From positions 1 to 8,679 of the forward strand of contig JARRJY010000078.1 in the NCBI GenBank assembly GCA_037388705.1: a DNA stretch of 8,679 bases. Reading direction: 5' to 3'. The notes under the pieces are model-generated. The model was given only the letters and a program-made list of their open reading frames with translations. It had not been told where the DNA came from and did not search any database. Shown in pieces: positions 1-5,809 of the stretch. The position numbers and the translations under genes are program-made. The stretch comes from JARRJY01 sp037388705. GTDB taxonomy: Bacteria > Pseudomonadota > Gammaproteobacteria > UBA6429 > Thiohalophilaceae. Position 1 is the stretch's first letter, and every line of letters begins with the position of its first letter.

Positions 1-190
1 GAGACCCAAAATCGATCATCTTTTTAGCGATTTTTTCAGGGTTCACCTGGTATTCACCGTTTTCGATAGAGGTACGCACCTTTTTGATTTTCTCTTCGCG
101 ATCATCAGGCTCTGGAAACAGTTGTTTCTCAAGTTCATCCAGTTTGTCAGTAACACTTGATGGTTTGTTTTTTGAAGAGTTGTCTGTCAT
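1..190 (-). CDS. flgM: FlgM-like anti-sigma-28 factor (partial, C-terminus beyond left edge)
   Basis: The minus strand from the ATG at 188-190 encodes 63 residues and is still open at the window edge. FlgM binds the flagellar sigma factor FliA (sigma-28) in the cytoplasm and holds late flagellar genes off until it is exported through the finished hook-basal body. Residues 32-60 match the conserved C-terminal FlgM region: a charged helix (EEKIKKVRTSIENGEY), then QVNPEKIAKKMI, the pattern seen in enteric FlgM as a helix, a short turn with an N-G pair, and a K-I-A-x-x-x-I helix. The N-terminal part is short, polar and probably disordered, as expected for this family. A sigma-28-like promoter lies just upstream, which fits because flgM is commonly transcribed by sigma-28 itself. 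flgN often follows flgM, but that region is outside the window. The short N-terminus leaves another FlgM-domain regulator possible. Confidence 0.75.
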   Translation of the reverse strand, partial: MTDNSSKNKPSSVTDKLDELEKQLFPEPDDREEKIKKVRTSIENGEYQVNPEKIAKKMIDFGS

Positions 191-225
191 AAAAATTTAC
201 CCGTCCACGAAAACTACTATATTAA

Positions 226-253
226 TTAACGACATTACGAGTAAAAAACTTTA
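226..253 (-). promoter_or_regulatory. Sigma-28-like promoter for the FlgM-like gene
   Basis: Read on the minus strand, TAAAGTTT (246-253) is an exact copy of the enteric sigma-28 -35 consensus. It is followed after 12 bases by GTCGTTAA (226-233), which matches 6 of 8 positions of the -10 consensus GCCGATAA. The usual spacer is 11, so it is one base long. Transcription would begin near 219, giving a leader of about 28 bases. An overlapping sigma-70 reading is also possible: TTTACT (240-245) and TATAGT (216-221) with an 18-base spacer. Confidence 0.5.
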
Positions 254-276
254 GGGTAAAAGCGGGTTTTATATCT

Positions 277-302
277 AAATGCTGGCAATTTTGCCAGTAT
301 TT
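277..302. repeat. 26-base imperfect inverted repeat, possible operator
   Basis: The arms AAATGCTGGCAA (277-288) and TTGCCAGTATTT (291-302) are complementary over 12 positions with one G/T mismatch, around a TT centre. No T-run follows on either strand, so it does not look like a terminator. Its size and central position between divergent genes suit a binding site for a dimeric regulator, or a hairpin in a leader transcript. Confidence 0.5.
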
Positions 303-376
303 GCGACCAACATCACTCTTTGCGCTGACAGCCTGGGGGCACTGCCAGTCAGAAGTATTCAGAAGTGTATGCTAAT

Positions 377-388
377 AAAGTTAACTTT
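377..388. repeat. Perfect 12-base palindrome
   Basis: AAAGTTAACTTT is its own reverse complement. It lies in the divergent intergenic region upstream of the membrane-protein gene. It could be an operator half-way between the two transcription units, but AT-rich palindromes of this length also occur by chance. Confidence 0.35.
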
Positions 389-447
389 CAGCCGGTTTCT
401 GTTGCGGGCAGGGGGGAGTTTATGTGACCCGCTCGACGGATTTATCC

Positions 448-474
448 TTATGAATATAGGTAGTATGCCGATAT
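448..474 (+). promoter_or_regulatory. Weak sigma-28-like promoter for the membrane/vWA gene pair
   Basis: GCCGATAT (467-474) matches 7 of 8 positions of the sigma-28 -10 consensus. Eleven bases upstream, TTATGAAT (448-455) matches only 4 of 8 positions of the -35 consensus. A sigma-70 reading of the same stretch (TTATGA, 18 bases, TATACA) is no better. The leader to the ATG at 526 would be about 45 bases. Confidence 0.3.
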
Positions 475-515
475 ACACTAAATAATAATTACTTTTCCGT
501 CACTGATACCAGCAT

Positions 516-520
516 GGAGG
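516..520 (+). promoter_or_regulatory. Shine-Dalgarno GGAGG that sets the start at 526
   Basis: GGAGG sits five bases before the ATG at 526. The earlier in-frame ATG at 514 would place this motif inside the coding region and has no ribosome binding site of its own, so 526 is the preferred start. Confidence 0.75.
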
Positions 521-525
521 ATGAT

Positions 526-1992
526 ATGACGGCTTCTGAAATCTTTATGATAACGCCCAACCCAATGATTTCCGCAATAATCTGGTTTGTTCTGATTGTT
601 GTCTTGCTATTTGTTGCCCGTCATCACGCGCACCTGGGTATTCGTTCATTTAGCCGGGTTATCCACAACGCGATGCGGCTGTCTGCGCACTCGGTAATGA
701 AAGCAGAAGCCAGACTGGTTCAGCGAAACCGTGAAGTACTGCTGGCTCAGGGTCGGGAAGAAGCGGAACGTATTGTTGAACGCGAGTTTGAACGTGTCGA
801 TGCTACGGTGCGCAAAGATTTATCCGAGTACCCGGCCTTGCACCGATTACTCAGCGAAGAGATTACCAGTATCGATGAGGACTACAAGGAAAGTACCGAG
901 GTACCGCCGACTCCCCCGGCCTGGGTAAAAGCGGTTGAAGCCGTGGCGAAAATTCCAAGCAGCAAAGGTGACCCGATGGTGGGTAATGTACTGGAAGATA
1001 TTCACCAGTCACTCATCAAGGCCAATACCAAGGCCACCGAAGAATACCGCAAGTCCAGTCATGCGCGTCATGAATTGCTGAAAAATATGATGCCGCGTTG
1101 GCGCAAGGTTAAACAGGTACTCGACAAGGTTGATAAAAACATCAACAGCCTGCTGGCACGTAGTGTCACTATCGATCGCCACATGGACGAGTATGAAAGT
1201 ATTGTCAAAGGCACTGATAAAGCCGAACGCAAGCTGTCATCGTCATCATTAACACAGTTCTTTACATCAGGCCTGGTACTGGCCATTGCGATTGGTGGTG
1301 CCATGATTAACTTCCACCTGATCGCCAGGCCTATGTCTGAAATGGTGGGTGGTACCAACATGATCATGGGGTTCCAGATTAATACCATTGCTGCCATGGT
1401 GATCATCCTGGTGGAAATGGCCATGGGTATTTTCCTGATGGAATCATTACGTATTACACGATTGTTTCCGATCATTGGCGCACTCAACGACAAGATCAGG
1501 ATACGCATGGTGTGGGCCTTTTTTGCCATGCTATTCTTCCTTGCCAGTGTGGAAGCCGGGCTGGCATTCATGCGTGAAATACTGATGGAAGAAGATGCCG
1601 CGATTACTGCATTGTTAACCGAAAGCCAGGGTGCCGCCGGTGGTGTTTCCGGTAGCTCCTACCTGTGGATTACAACGGCAGCGCAAATGGGGATGGGCTT
1701 TATCCTGCCGTTTGCCCTGATGTTCGTGGCGATTCCACTGGAATCTTTCGTCCATTCACTGCGTACCGTAATGGGTATTGTAGGCGTGTCTGCATTACGT
1801 GGTCTGGCCTGGCTGTTACGTTTAATTGGTAATGTTTCCAACTTTATCGGTTTTACCTTGATTCATCTTTACGATGTGATCATCGTTATTCCGTTAGCGA
1901 TGCAGAAACTCATGCAGAACAAAAGTCAATCAGATAAGAATAAAGATTTTGAACCGGATAAAACGGTCAATATCAGGGGAGTGGCGCGATGA
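526..1992 (+). CDS. Unrecognised polytopic inner-membrane protein with long cytoplasmic helical region
   Basis: The product has 488 residues from the ATG at 526; an in-frame ATG at 514 would add four. I do not recognise a family. Predicted by eye: a first membrane helix at about 14-31, followed by RHHAH, so the N-terminus is probably periplasmic. A highly charged region at about 35-240 is then cytoplasmic; 50-100 is rich in E, R and A with coiled-coil-like spacing, and 115-135 is proline-rich. Further membrane helices lie at about 244-266, 283-305, 328-348 and 380-403, plus hydrophobic stretches at 425-460 that may be re-entrant or a sixth helix. Glutamates at 297 and 343 fall inside predicted helices. 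The tail is short and charged. The stop overlaps the next start as ATGA, so the product is expected to be made with, and probably to work with, the vWA lipoprotein. It may be a signalling, ion-conducting or scaffolding protein; function unknown. Confidence 0.9.
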   Translation: MTASEIFMITPNPMISAIIWFVLIVVLLFVARHHAHLGIRSFSRVIHNAMRLSAHSVMKAEARLVQRNREVLLAQGREEAERIVEREFERVDATVRKDLSEYPALHRLLSEEITSIDEDYKESTEVPPTPPAWVKAVEAVAKIPSSKGDPMVGNVLEDIHQSLIKANTKATEEYRKSSHARHELLKNMMPRWRKVKQVLDKVDKNINSLLARSVTIDRHMDEYESIVKGTDKAERKLSSSSLTQFFTSGLVLAIAIGGAMINFHLIARPMSEMVGGTNMIMGFQINTIAAMVIILVEMAMGIFLMESLRITRLFPIIGALNDKIRIRMVWAFFAMLFFLASVEAGLAFMREILMEEDAAITALLTESQGAAGGVSGSSYLWITTAAQMGMGFILPFALMFVAIPLESFVHSLRTVMGIVGVSALRGLAWLLRLIGNVSNFIGFTLIHLYDVIIVIPLAMQKLMQNKSQSDKNKDFEPDKTVNIRGVAR

Positions 1993-2651
1993 AAATAATA
2001 AGGACGTTACTGCTTATTACAATCAGCGTACTGGTGATCGCCGGTTGTAGTAATGAAAAATCTGTTCCTAACACACGTGGTGTCTACATGTTGATGGATA
2101 CCTCGGGCACATACACAAAGGAACTCAAGCAGGCACAGAAAGTAATTAACTTTATCCTTGCCTCGTTAAACCCGGGTGATACGTTTGCTGTTGCGCGTGT
2201 TGATACCGGCAGTTTTAGCGAGAAAGATATTGTTGCCAAGGTAAACTTCGATGATCGCCCCAGTATGACCAATCGTCAGAAAAGAGAGTTTCGCGACACG
2301 ATTGACAAGTTTGTAAAAAATGTAAAAGGCAGTTCCTACACAGACATTACCGGTGGCATGTTGCAGGCGATTGAATATCTCAACGAGGCCGGTGCCGGGC
2401 ACAATACCATCCTGATTTTTTCTGACCTGAAAGAAGAACTGCGGGAAGGTTACGTGCGTGATATACCGTTACAACTGGGCGGCTACTCGGTGGTGGCACT
2501 TAACGTCACCAAGTTGCGCTCAGATAATATTGATCCTCGTGAATACCTGGACAGGCTGGCTGACTGGGAAAAGAAAGTACAGTCAGGTGGTGGCCAATGG
2601 CGCGTGGTGAACGATCTTGCGCGACTGGAAGGTATATTTGCCAGCAAGTAG
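1989..2651 (+). CDS. vWA-domain lipoprotein
   Basis: The product has 220 residues. An N-terminal hydrophobic segment (about 5-17) ends in a lipobox LVIAGC with the lipidated cysteine at 20. The following residue is serine, not aspartate, which in enteric bacteria favours outer-membrane sorting. The rest is one von Willebrand factor A domain, about 30-215. MIDAS-like metal-binding residues are visible: D37-T-S39-G-T41 (the DxSxS motif with the last serine replaced by threonine), T118/D119 in SSYTDITGG, and D146 in IFSDLKEE. Such domains usually bind a protein partner through a divalent metal. The start overlaps the previous stop (ATGA), with an AGGGGAG ribosome site at about 1975-1981. A strong terminator follows, so this closes a two-gene unit. 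The vWA assignment is firm; the ligand is unknown. Confidence 0.88.
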   Translation: MKIIRTLLLITISVLVIAGCSNEKSVPNTRGVYMLMDTSGTYTKELKQAQKVINFILASLNPGDTFAVARVDTGSFSEKDIVAKVNFDDRPSMTNRQKREFRDTIDKFVKNVKGSSYTDITGGMLQAIEYLNEAGAGHNTILIFSDLKEELREGYVRDIPLQLGGYSVVALNVTKLRSDNIDPREYLDRLADWEKKVQSGGGQWRVVNDLARLEGIFASK

Positions 2652-2675
2652 TAAGCATGTGTCATGCCAGAATAC

Positions 2676-2700
2676 AAGGGGGCTTTGCCCCCTTTTTATT
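2676..2700 (+). terminator. Rho-independent terminator after the vWA gene
   Basis: AAGGGGGC (2676-2683), loop TTT, GCCCCCTT (2687-2694), then a T-rich tail. The eight-pair GC-rich stem with a short loop is a strong terminator and lies 24 bases after the vWA stop codon. Confidence 0.92.
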
Positions 2701-2727
2701 TGCGATAACTGTAAAAATCATTAGAAT
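2700..2727 (+). promoter_or_regulatory. Possible sigma-70 promoter for the yqiB unit
   Basis: TTGCGA (2700-2705), 16 bases, TAGAAT (2722-2727) match 4 of 6 and 5 of 6 consensus positions. It begins at the end of the preceding terminator and would give a leader of about 30 bases. The surrounding DNA is AT-rich, so alternative -10 elements (for example TATAAA at 2742-2747) exist. Confidence 0.35.
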
Positions 2728-2764
2728 CAATAAATAGTAATTATAAAATTTGCAGGTTCAAGCA

Positions 2765-3205
2765 TTGAGTCATTCCATACACCAGACACGTTTACGTAAA
2801 CCCATGTGGGTTTATGAAAAAAATTATCGCATGCTCGCGGGTATCGTGGCGTTGTGCCTGAATGATGAACAGCACAGGCACCTGGTTCATTATGAAACCG
2901 GGCATTTTGAATTTTCCATCGCGGAACAATCAAAATATACGTTTGAACTTGATATAAAACAGATCCTGGATGTCAGTGACTTCCTTGGTAAAGGCGTCGC
3001 TTTCAGGGTCAGGATTTACATGGATGCACATGTTGCCGAAGTGGTATCCTACCTGGGACAGTCACGCTTGTTGCCAAAGTACGAATATCCCAATATCAAC
3101 ATGTGGCAACCGGATGAAAAAAAGCAGGCTAACTTGTTATTACACGACTGTTTAATTCATTTGACCAAGCAGGGAATAGAAAACCAATGTGTCGAAATCG
3201 ATTAA
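2765..3205 (+). CDS. yqiB: DUF1249 family protein YqiB
   Basis: The product has 146 residues from a TTG at 2765. It matches the small cytoplasmic DUF1249 family (E. coli YqiB, about 140 residues). Recognisable blocks are YEKNYRML near the N-terminus, FELDIKQIL, FRVRIYMDAHVAEVVSY, KYEYPNINMWQPDEKKQ and a C-terminal helix LLLHDCLIHL. The molecular function of the family is not established. No ATG gives the family's usual N-terminus: the first ATG (2804) would remove about 13 residues that YqiB relatives have. The TTG at 2765, eight bases after GCAGG, fits best; a TTG at 2750 would add five more residues. In enterics and pseudomonads the gene usually sits near nudF and cpdA, but here it overlaps a Sel1/SPOR gene by 19 bases. 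Confidence 0.88.
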   Translation: MSHSIHQTRLRKPMWVYEKNYRMLAGIVALCLNDEQHRHLVHYETGHFEFSIAEQSKYTFELDIKQILDVSDFLGKGVAFRVRIYMDAHVAEVVSYLGQSRLLPKYEYPNINMWQPDEKKQANLLLHDCLIHLTKQGIENQCVEID

Positions 3206-3810
3206 CGCTTGTTATTTTGTCGTTATTATTTTTCAACATTGCTTTTGCGCAATCATTACAACAGGCCGCCAAACTTCTGGATGAAGGCCAATACGAAACA
3301 GCCTACAAAATATACGTTGCCCTTGCGCAGGCAAATGATCCCGTCGCCCAGTATAACCTCGGACTGATGTTTAAAAACGGACTGGGTCGCGAAGCAAGTC
3401 CTGAACAGGCCAGCTTCTGGTTTCAACAGGCAGCAAAACAGGGCATAGCAGAAGCTTATAACCAGCTACAGAACAAAGCGATTGCCTCTGCCGCAGGTAC
3501 TCATATCAGGCTGGAATACGGTCCGGAAGAATGGGTCAAGATACAAAAAGACACGCACTACACTTTACAGCTGGCCAGCAGCACCAATAAAAAGCTCATC
3601 GAAAAATATTACAACGAGAACCAGTTGCGCGGTAAAGCCGGTTACTATCGTAACCAGCGTAAGGGTGAAGACTGGTATGCACTGGTGTACGGTTCCTATC
3701 CATCAATTAACGAGGCTAACGAAGCAGTTTCCAGTCTTCCGGAAAACCTGCGCAAGTGGTCGCCGTGGGTGCGCAAAGTAAAAGATATACAACGATTAAT
3801 GAAAGAATAA
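3187..3810 (+). CDS. Exported Sel1-repeat and SPOR-domain protein
   Basis: The product has 207 residues. Residues 1-21 form a signal peptide (MCRNR, a hydrophobic core, then AFA before the cleavage site). Residues about 35-92 carry tetratricopeptide-like Sel1 repeats, shown by AQYNLGLMFKNGLG and ASFWFQQAAKQG. Residues about 122-202 form a C-terminal SPOR-like domain (HYTLQLASS, then WYALVYGSYPS, then a W-rich end). SPOR domains bind glycan strands of septal peptidoglycan lacking stem peptides, so a periplasmic role at the cell wall or division site is likely, with Sel1 repeats as a protein-binding surface. The start lies inside the end of yqiB, with AGGGAA at 3171-3176 as ribosome site, so the two genes are probably translationally coupled. 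A terminator follows directly. The exact partner cannot be named. Confidence 0.87.
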   Translation: MCRNRLTLVILSLLFFNIAFAQSLQQAAKLLDEGQYETAYKIYVALAQANDPVAQYNLGLMFKNGLGREASPEQASFWFQQAAKQGIAEAYNQLQNKAIASAAGTHIRLEYGPEEWVKIQKDTHYTLQLASSTNKKLIEKYYNENQLRGKAGYYRNQRKGEDWYALVYGSYPSINEANEAVSSLPENLRKWSPWVRKVKDIQRLMKE

Positions 3811-3814
3811 ATAA

Positions 3815-3841
3815 AAGGCCGCATCAAGCGGCCTTGTTTTT
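3815..3841 (+). terminator. Rho-independent terminator after the Sel1/SPOR gene
   Basis: AAGGCCGC (3815-3822), loop ATCAA, GCGGCCTT (3828-3835), then GTTTTTA. The perfect eight-pair stem starts five bases after the stop codon. Confidence 0.92.
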
Positions 3842-3876
3842 AGTCTTACACGCACACCTGTGTTACAAAGAGAGTT

Positions 3877-4692
3877 ATGGATAACGAACAAAACAACACG
3901 GTCCTGGCGATTGATGCCGCCTGGACTGAGCGTGAGCCATCGGCAGTCGCTTTGCTGCAACAGGTGGGTGAGCACTGGCATTGCCTGGCACTGGCGCCCA
4001 GTTATGCCCAGTTCATGGCACTGGCTGAAGGGACCCCCGTTAACTGGGCCGACAAGCCGGTCGGCCAGGCGCCCGAGCTGGGATCACTGCTGGATGCCGC
4101 CTACCAGCTGGGCAAGCAACGGGTGAATCTAATCACCCTGGATATGCCGGTCAGCACCGTGACCATCACCGGTTACCGCGAGGCAGAGCGGGCCATTGCC
4201 CGTCGCTTTAGTAAATTCGGCTGTGCGGCCCATTCACCCGGCATTTCCAGGCCTGGCAAAATTGGCCGGGCCTATACCGATGATCTTGAACAACTGGGTT
4301 TTAAACTGGGGGTGGCAGATACCCGGGCGGGCACCAGCAAGCGGCTACTGGAAGTCTATCCGCACCCGGCACTGATGAACCTCACGCAGGCGGATTACCG
4401 CCTGGAATACAAGGCAGGCAGAACCTCGCGCTACTGGCCGGGCTTGCCTGTCAGCGAACGCAAGCAAAAGCTGCTCTATATATATAAGAATATCCTCGAT
4501 ACGCTGGCACAGCATATTTCAAACATTCGTCTCACCCTGCCGGATGAACTGGGTGAGCAACCATTCTCTTTTTTCAAACGTTATGAAGATGCCATCGATG
4601 CGCTGATCTGTGGCTGGGTGGGAATGCAGTACCTGCAGGGTAATGCCACCGCGCACGGCGATAATACCGGGGCAATCTGGGTACCGGCCTGA
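3877..4692 (+). CDS. DUF429 family predicted RNase H-like nuclease
   Basis: The product has 271 residues with no signal peptide, so it is cytoplasmic. It fits the DUF429 family, predicted to have an RNase H-like fold. The expected acidic positions are visible: D13 in LAIDAAW on the first strand, D89 in LDMPVS, E159 in LEVYPHPAL, and D238/D241 in EDAIDALICGWVG near the C-terminus. The segment CAAHSPGISRPGKIG (116-130) is the family's conserved basic loop. Catalysis has not been clearly shown for most members, so nuclease activity is inferred from the fold. The ATG at 3877 is preceded by AAAGAGAG at 3867-3874. The gene stands alone between a terminator and a downstream gene with its own possible promoter. 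By eye, its base composition is more GC-rich than that of the genes just upstream, which may hint at a different history. Confidence 0.85.
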   Translation: MDNEQNNTVLAIDAAWTEREPSAVALLQQVGEHWHCLALAPSYAQFMALAEGTPVNWADKPVGQAPELGSLLDAAYQLGKQRVNLITLDMPVSTVTITGYREAERAIARRFSKFGCAAHSPGISRPGKIGRAYTDDLEQLGFKLGVADTRAGTSKRLLEVYPHPALMNLTQADYRLEYKAGRTSRYWPGLPVSERKQKLLYIYKNILDTLAQHISNIRLTLPDELGEQPFSFFKRYEDAIDALICGWVGMQYLQGNATAHGDNTGAIWVPA

Positions 4693-4694
4693 AC

Positions 4695-4722
4695 TTGTAG
4701 CGCCTGCCGCCTCTGCTATAGT
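4695..4722 (+). promoter_or_regulatory. Possible promoter for the exported MBL-fold gene
   Basis: A good -10 element TATAGT (4717-4722; 5 of 6) follows TTGTAG (4695-4700; 3 of 6) after 16 bases. The leader to the ATG at 4772 would be about 40-45 bases. The weak -35 keeps this tentative. Confidence 0.35.
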
Positions 4723-4771
4723 GCAAGGCAACAATGACAACTTTTAATCATCAGCGTGGGGGGAAAGAACC

Positions 4772-5752
4772 ATGCGTGTATCACCGGTAACATCATTTCA
4801 GTTTGTGCTGTTTGTGTTTTTCCTGCTTGTCCAGTCAACATGGGCTGCCAATGTAAAAGTTACCCCGCTGGGTAGTCATGACGGTGAGTTCTGTGGTCGT
4901 GATCGCGCCATGATTTTTGAAGACCCCGATGGCACGCGCGTGTTATATGATGCCGGGCGTACCGTGGCCGGGCCGACTGATCCGCGGCTGGGTAATATTG
5001 ATATCATCCTGGTCAGTCACATGCATGGTGATCATGTTGGTAACCAGCACATTAAAAGCGTGAACCAGGGTACCTGTGGTAAACCACTCACGCCGGTCAA
5101 CGTGTTACCCAACACCAACAGCGTGAATATTGCATTAGCAAAGAAAGCGAAAATCATTACCGGCAGTGAAATGCCAAAATTCTTTGCCAGTAAACTCAAG
5201 GCACTGGGGGGTAACCCAAAAGATGCGCAACTGGTGCGCTTCGGGGGTTCACGAAAAGTTAATGGCGTTACCATCACCACCGTACCCGCGGTACATTCCA
5301 ACGGCATTGCACCGGGCATGGTTGGTGGAAAACTGGGTGAACTGTTGCATGCTTCAGGTCTTACCGCTTATGCCGGGCCACCCACCGGTTACGTGTTAAC
5401 GTTTTCCAACGGCCTGGTAGTTTATCTTTCCGGTGATACCGGCATCACGGCAGCACAGGACAACGTGGTCCGCCAACACTACCAGGCAAAACTTGCCGTG
5501 ATGAACATTGGTAATACCTATACCACCGGTCCCACCGAGGCGGCGTTCGTGGTGAATGACCTGGTTAAACCCAACGCGGCCATTGCCTCGCATGCCAACG
5601 AGGCGGCCACCCAAAACGGCAAGGTCATTAGCGGCACCCGTACCGATACGTTTATCAAGGCGACGAAAGTACCAGTGTATTTACCACTCAGTGGTAAGAC
5701 CATGGAGTTCAATGCCAAGGGGCTGTGTGTCAAAGGATGTAAGAACAAGTGA
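4772..5752 (+). CDS. Exported metallo-beta-lactamase-fold hydrolase
   Basis: The product has 326 residues, preceded by a strong purine-rich ribosome site (GGGGGGAAAG at about 4758-4767). Residues 1-25 are a signal peptide ending STWA, so the mature enzyme is periplasmic or secreted. The metallo-beta-lactamase fold is shown by the metal motif H83-x-H85-x-D87-H88 in SHMHGDHVG, H175 in VPAVHSNG, D222 in LSGDTG and H274 in ASHANE, enough ligands for a dinuclear metal site. The arrangement resembles the UlaG-like or general metal-dependent hydrolase branch more than true beta-lactamases, so antibiotic hydrolysis should not be assumed. The mature chain has four cysteines (41, 102, 319, 323), which could form disulfides after export. 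The substrate is unknown. Neighbours on the same strand do not suggest a pathway. Confidence 0.88.
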   Translation: MRVSPVTSFQFVLFVFFLLVQSTWAANVKVTPLGSHDGEFCGRDRAMIFEDPDGTRVLYDAGRTVAGPTDPRLGNIDIILVSHMHGDHVGNQHIKSVNQGTCGKPLTPVNVLPNTNSVNIALAKKAKIITGSEMPKFFASKLKALGGNPKDAQLVRFGGSRKVNGVTITTVPAVHSNGIAPGMVGGKLGELLHASGLTAYAGPPTGYVLTFSNGLVVYLSGDTGITAAQDNVVRQHYQAKLAVMNIGNTYTTGPTEAAFVVNDLVKPNAAIASHANEAATQNGKVISGTRTDTFIKATKVPVYLPLSGKTMEFNAKGLCVKGCKNK

Positions 5753-5757
5753 TACCT

Positions 5758-5809
5758 GGTAAGCAGGGATGACTAGTAACTTACCCATTGAGAAAATTCC
5801 TTGCTAGTC
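5758..5809 (+). promoter_or_regulatory. Interleaved inverted repeats over the TTG start of the CarS-family gene
   Basis: GGTAAG (5758-5763) can pair with CTTACC (5780-5785). GACTAGTAA (5771-5779) can pair with TTGCTAGTC (5801-5809) with one G/U pair. The second stem contains the TTG start codon. The two stems interleave, so in RNA they would either exclude each other or form a pseudoknot. This could control translation of the next gene, but the stems are short. Confidence 0.35.

Larger units (their letters stand above)
191..525. other. Divergent intergenic region
   Basis: This stretch of about 335 bases separates the FlgM-like gene (minus) from the membrane-protein gene (plus). It holds the sigma-28-like promoter, a 26-base imperfect palindrome at 277-302, a perfect 12-base palindrome at 377-388 and a sigma-28-like -10 element at 467-474. 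A 68-codon frame at 279-485 crosses it, but it has no ribosome binding site and no recognisable protein features, so I treat the region as non-coding. A small RNA gene cannot be excluded. Confidence 0.6.

Noticed and set aside
283..298. Sigma-54 promoter reading of TGGCAATTTTGCCA
   Set aside because: The GG and GC pairs are seven bases apart, whereas sigma-54 promoters need ten; the sequence is better described as an inverted repeat.
376..398. Sigma-28 promoter reading of TAAAGTTA ... GCCGGTTT
   Set aside because: The spacer is only 7 bases instead of about 11, and the -10 half matches poorly at its end.
279..485. Open frame of 68 codons in the divergent intergenic region
   Set aside because: No ribosome binding site, no recognisable family or membrane pattern, and it begins inside the 26-base palindrome; most likely a chance frame.
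1068..1571. Long antisense open frame inside the membrane-protein gene
   Set aside because: It mirrors the codon pattern of the plus-strand gene, has no ribosome site and shows no protein-family features.
526..2651. Zorya-type, Bat (aerotolerance) or tellurite-resistance identity for the membrane/vWA pair
   Set aside because: No MotA/ExbB-like or OmpA-like domain, no MoxR ATPase and no Ter-family genes are present; resemblance stops at the vWA domain.
4772..5752. Calling the MBL-fold protein an antibiotic beta-lactamase
   Set aside because: The HxHxDH motif is shared by many hydrolases; the overall pattern is closer to general metal-dependent hydrolases, and nothing indicates drug hydrolysis.
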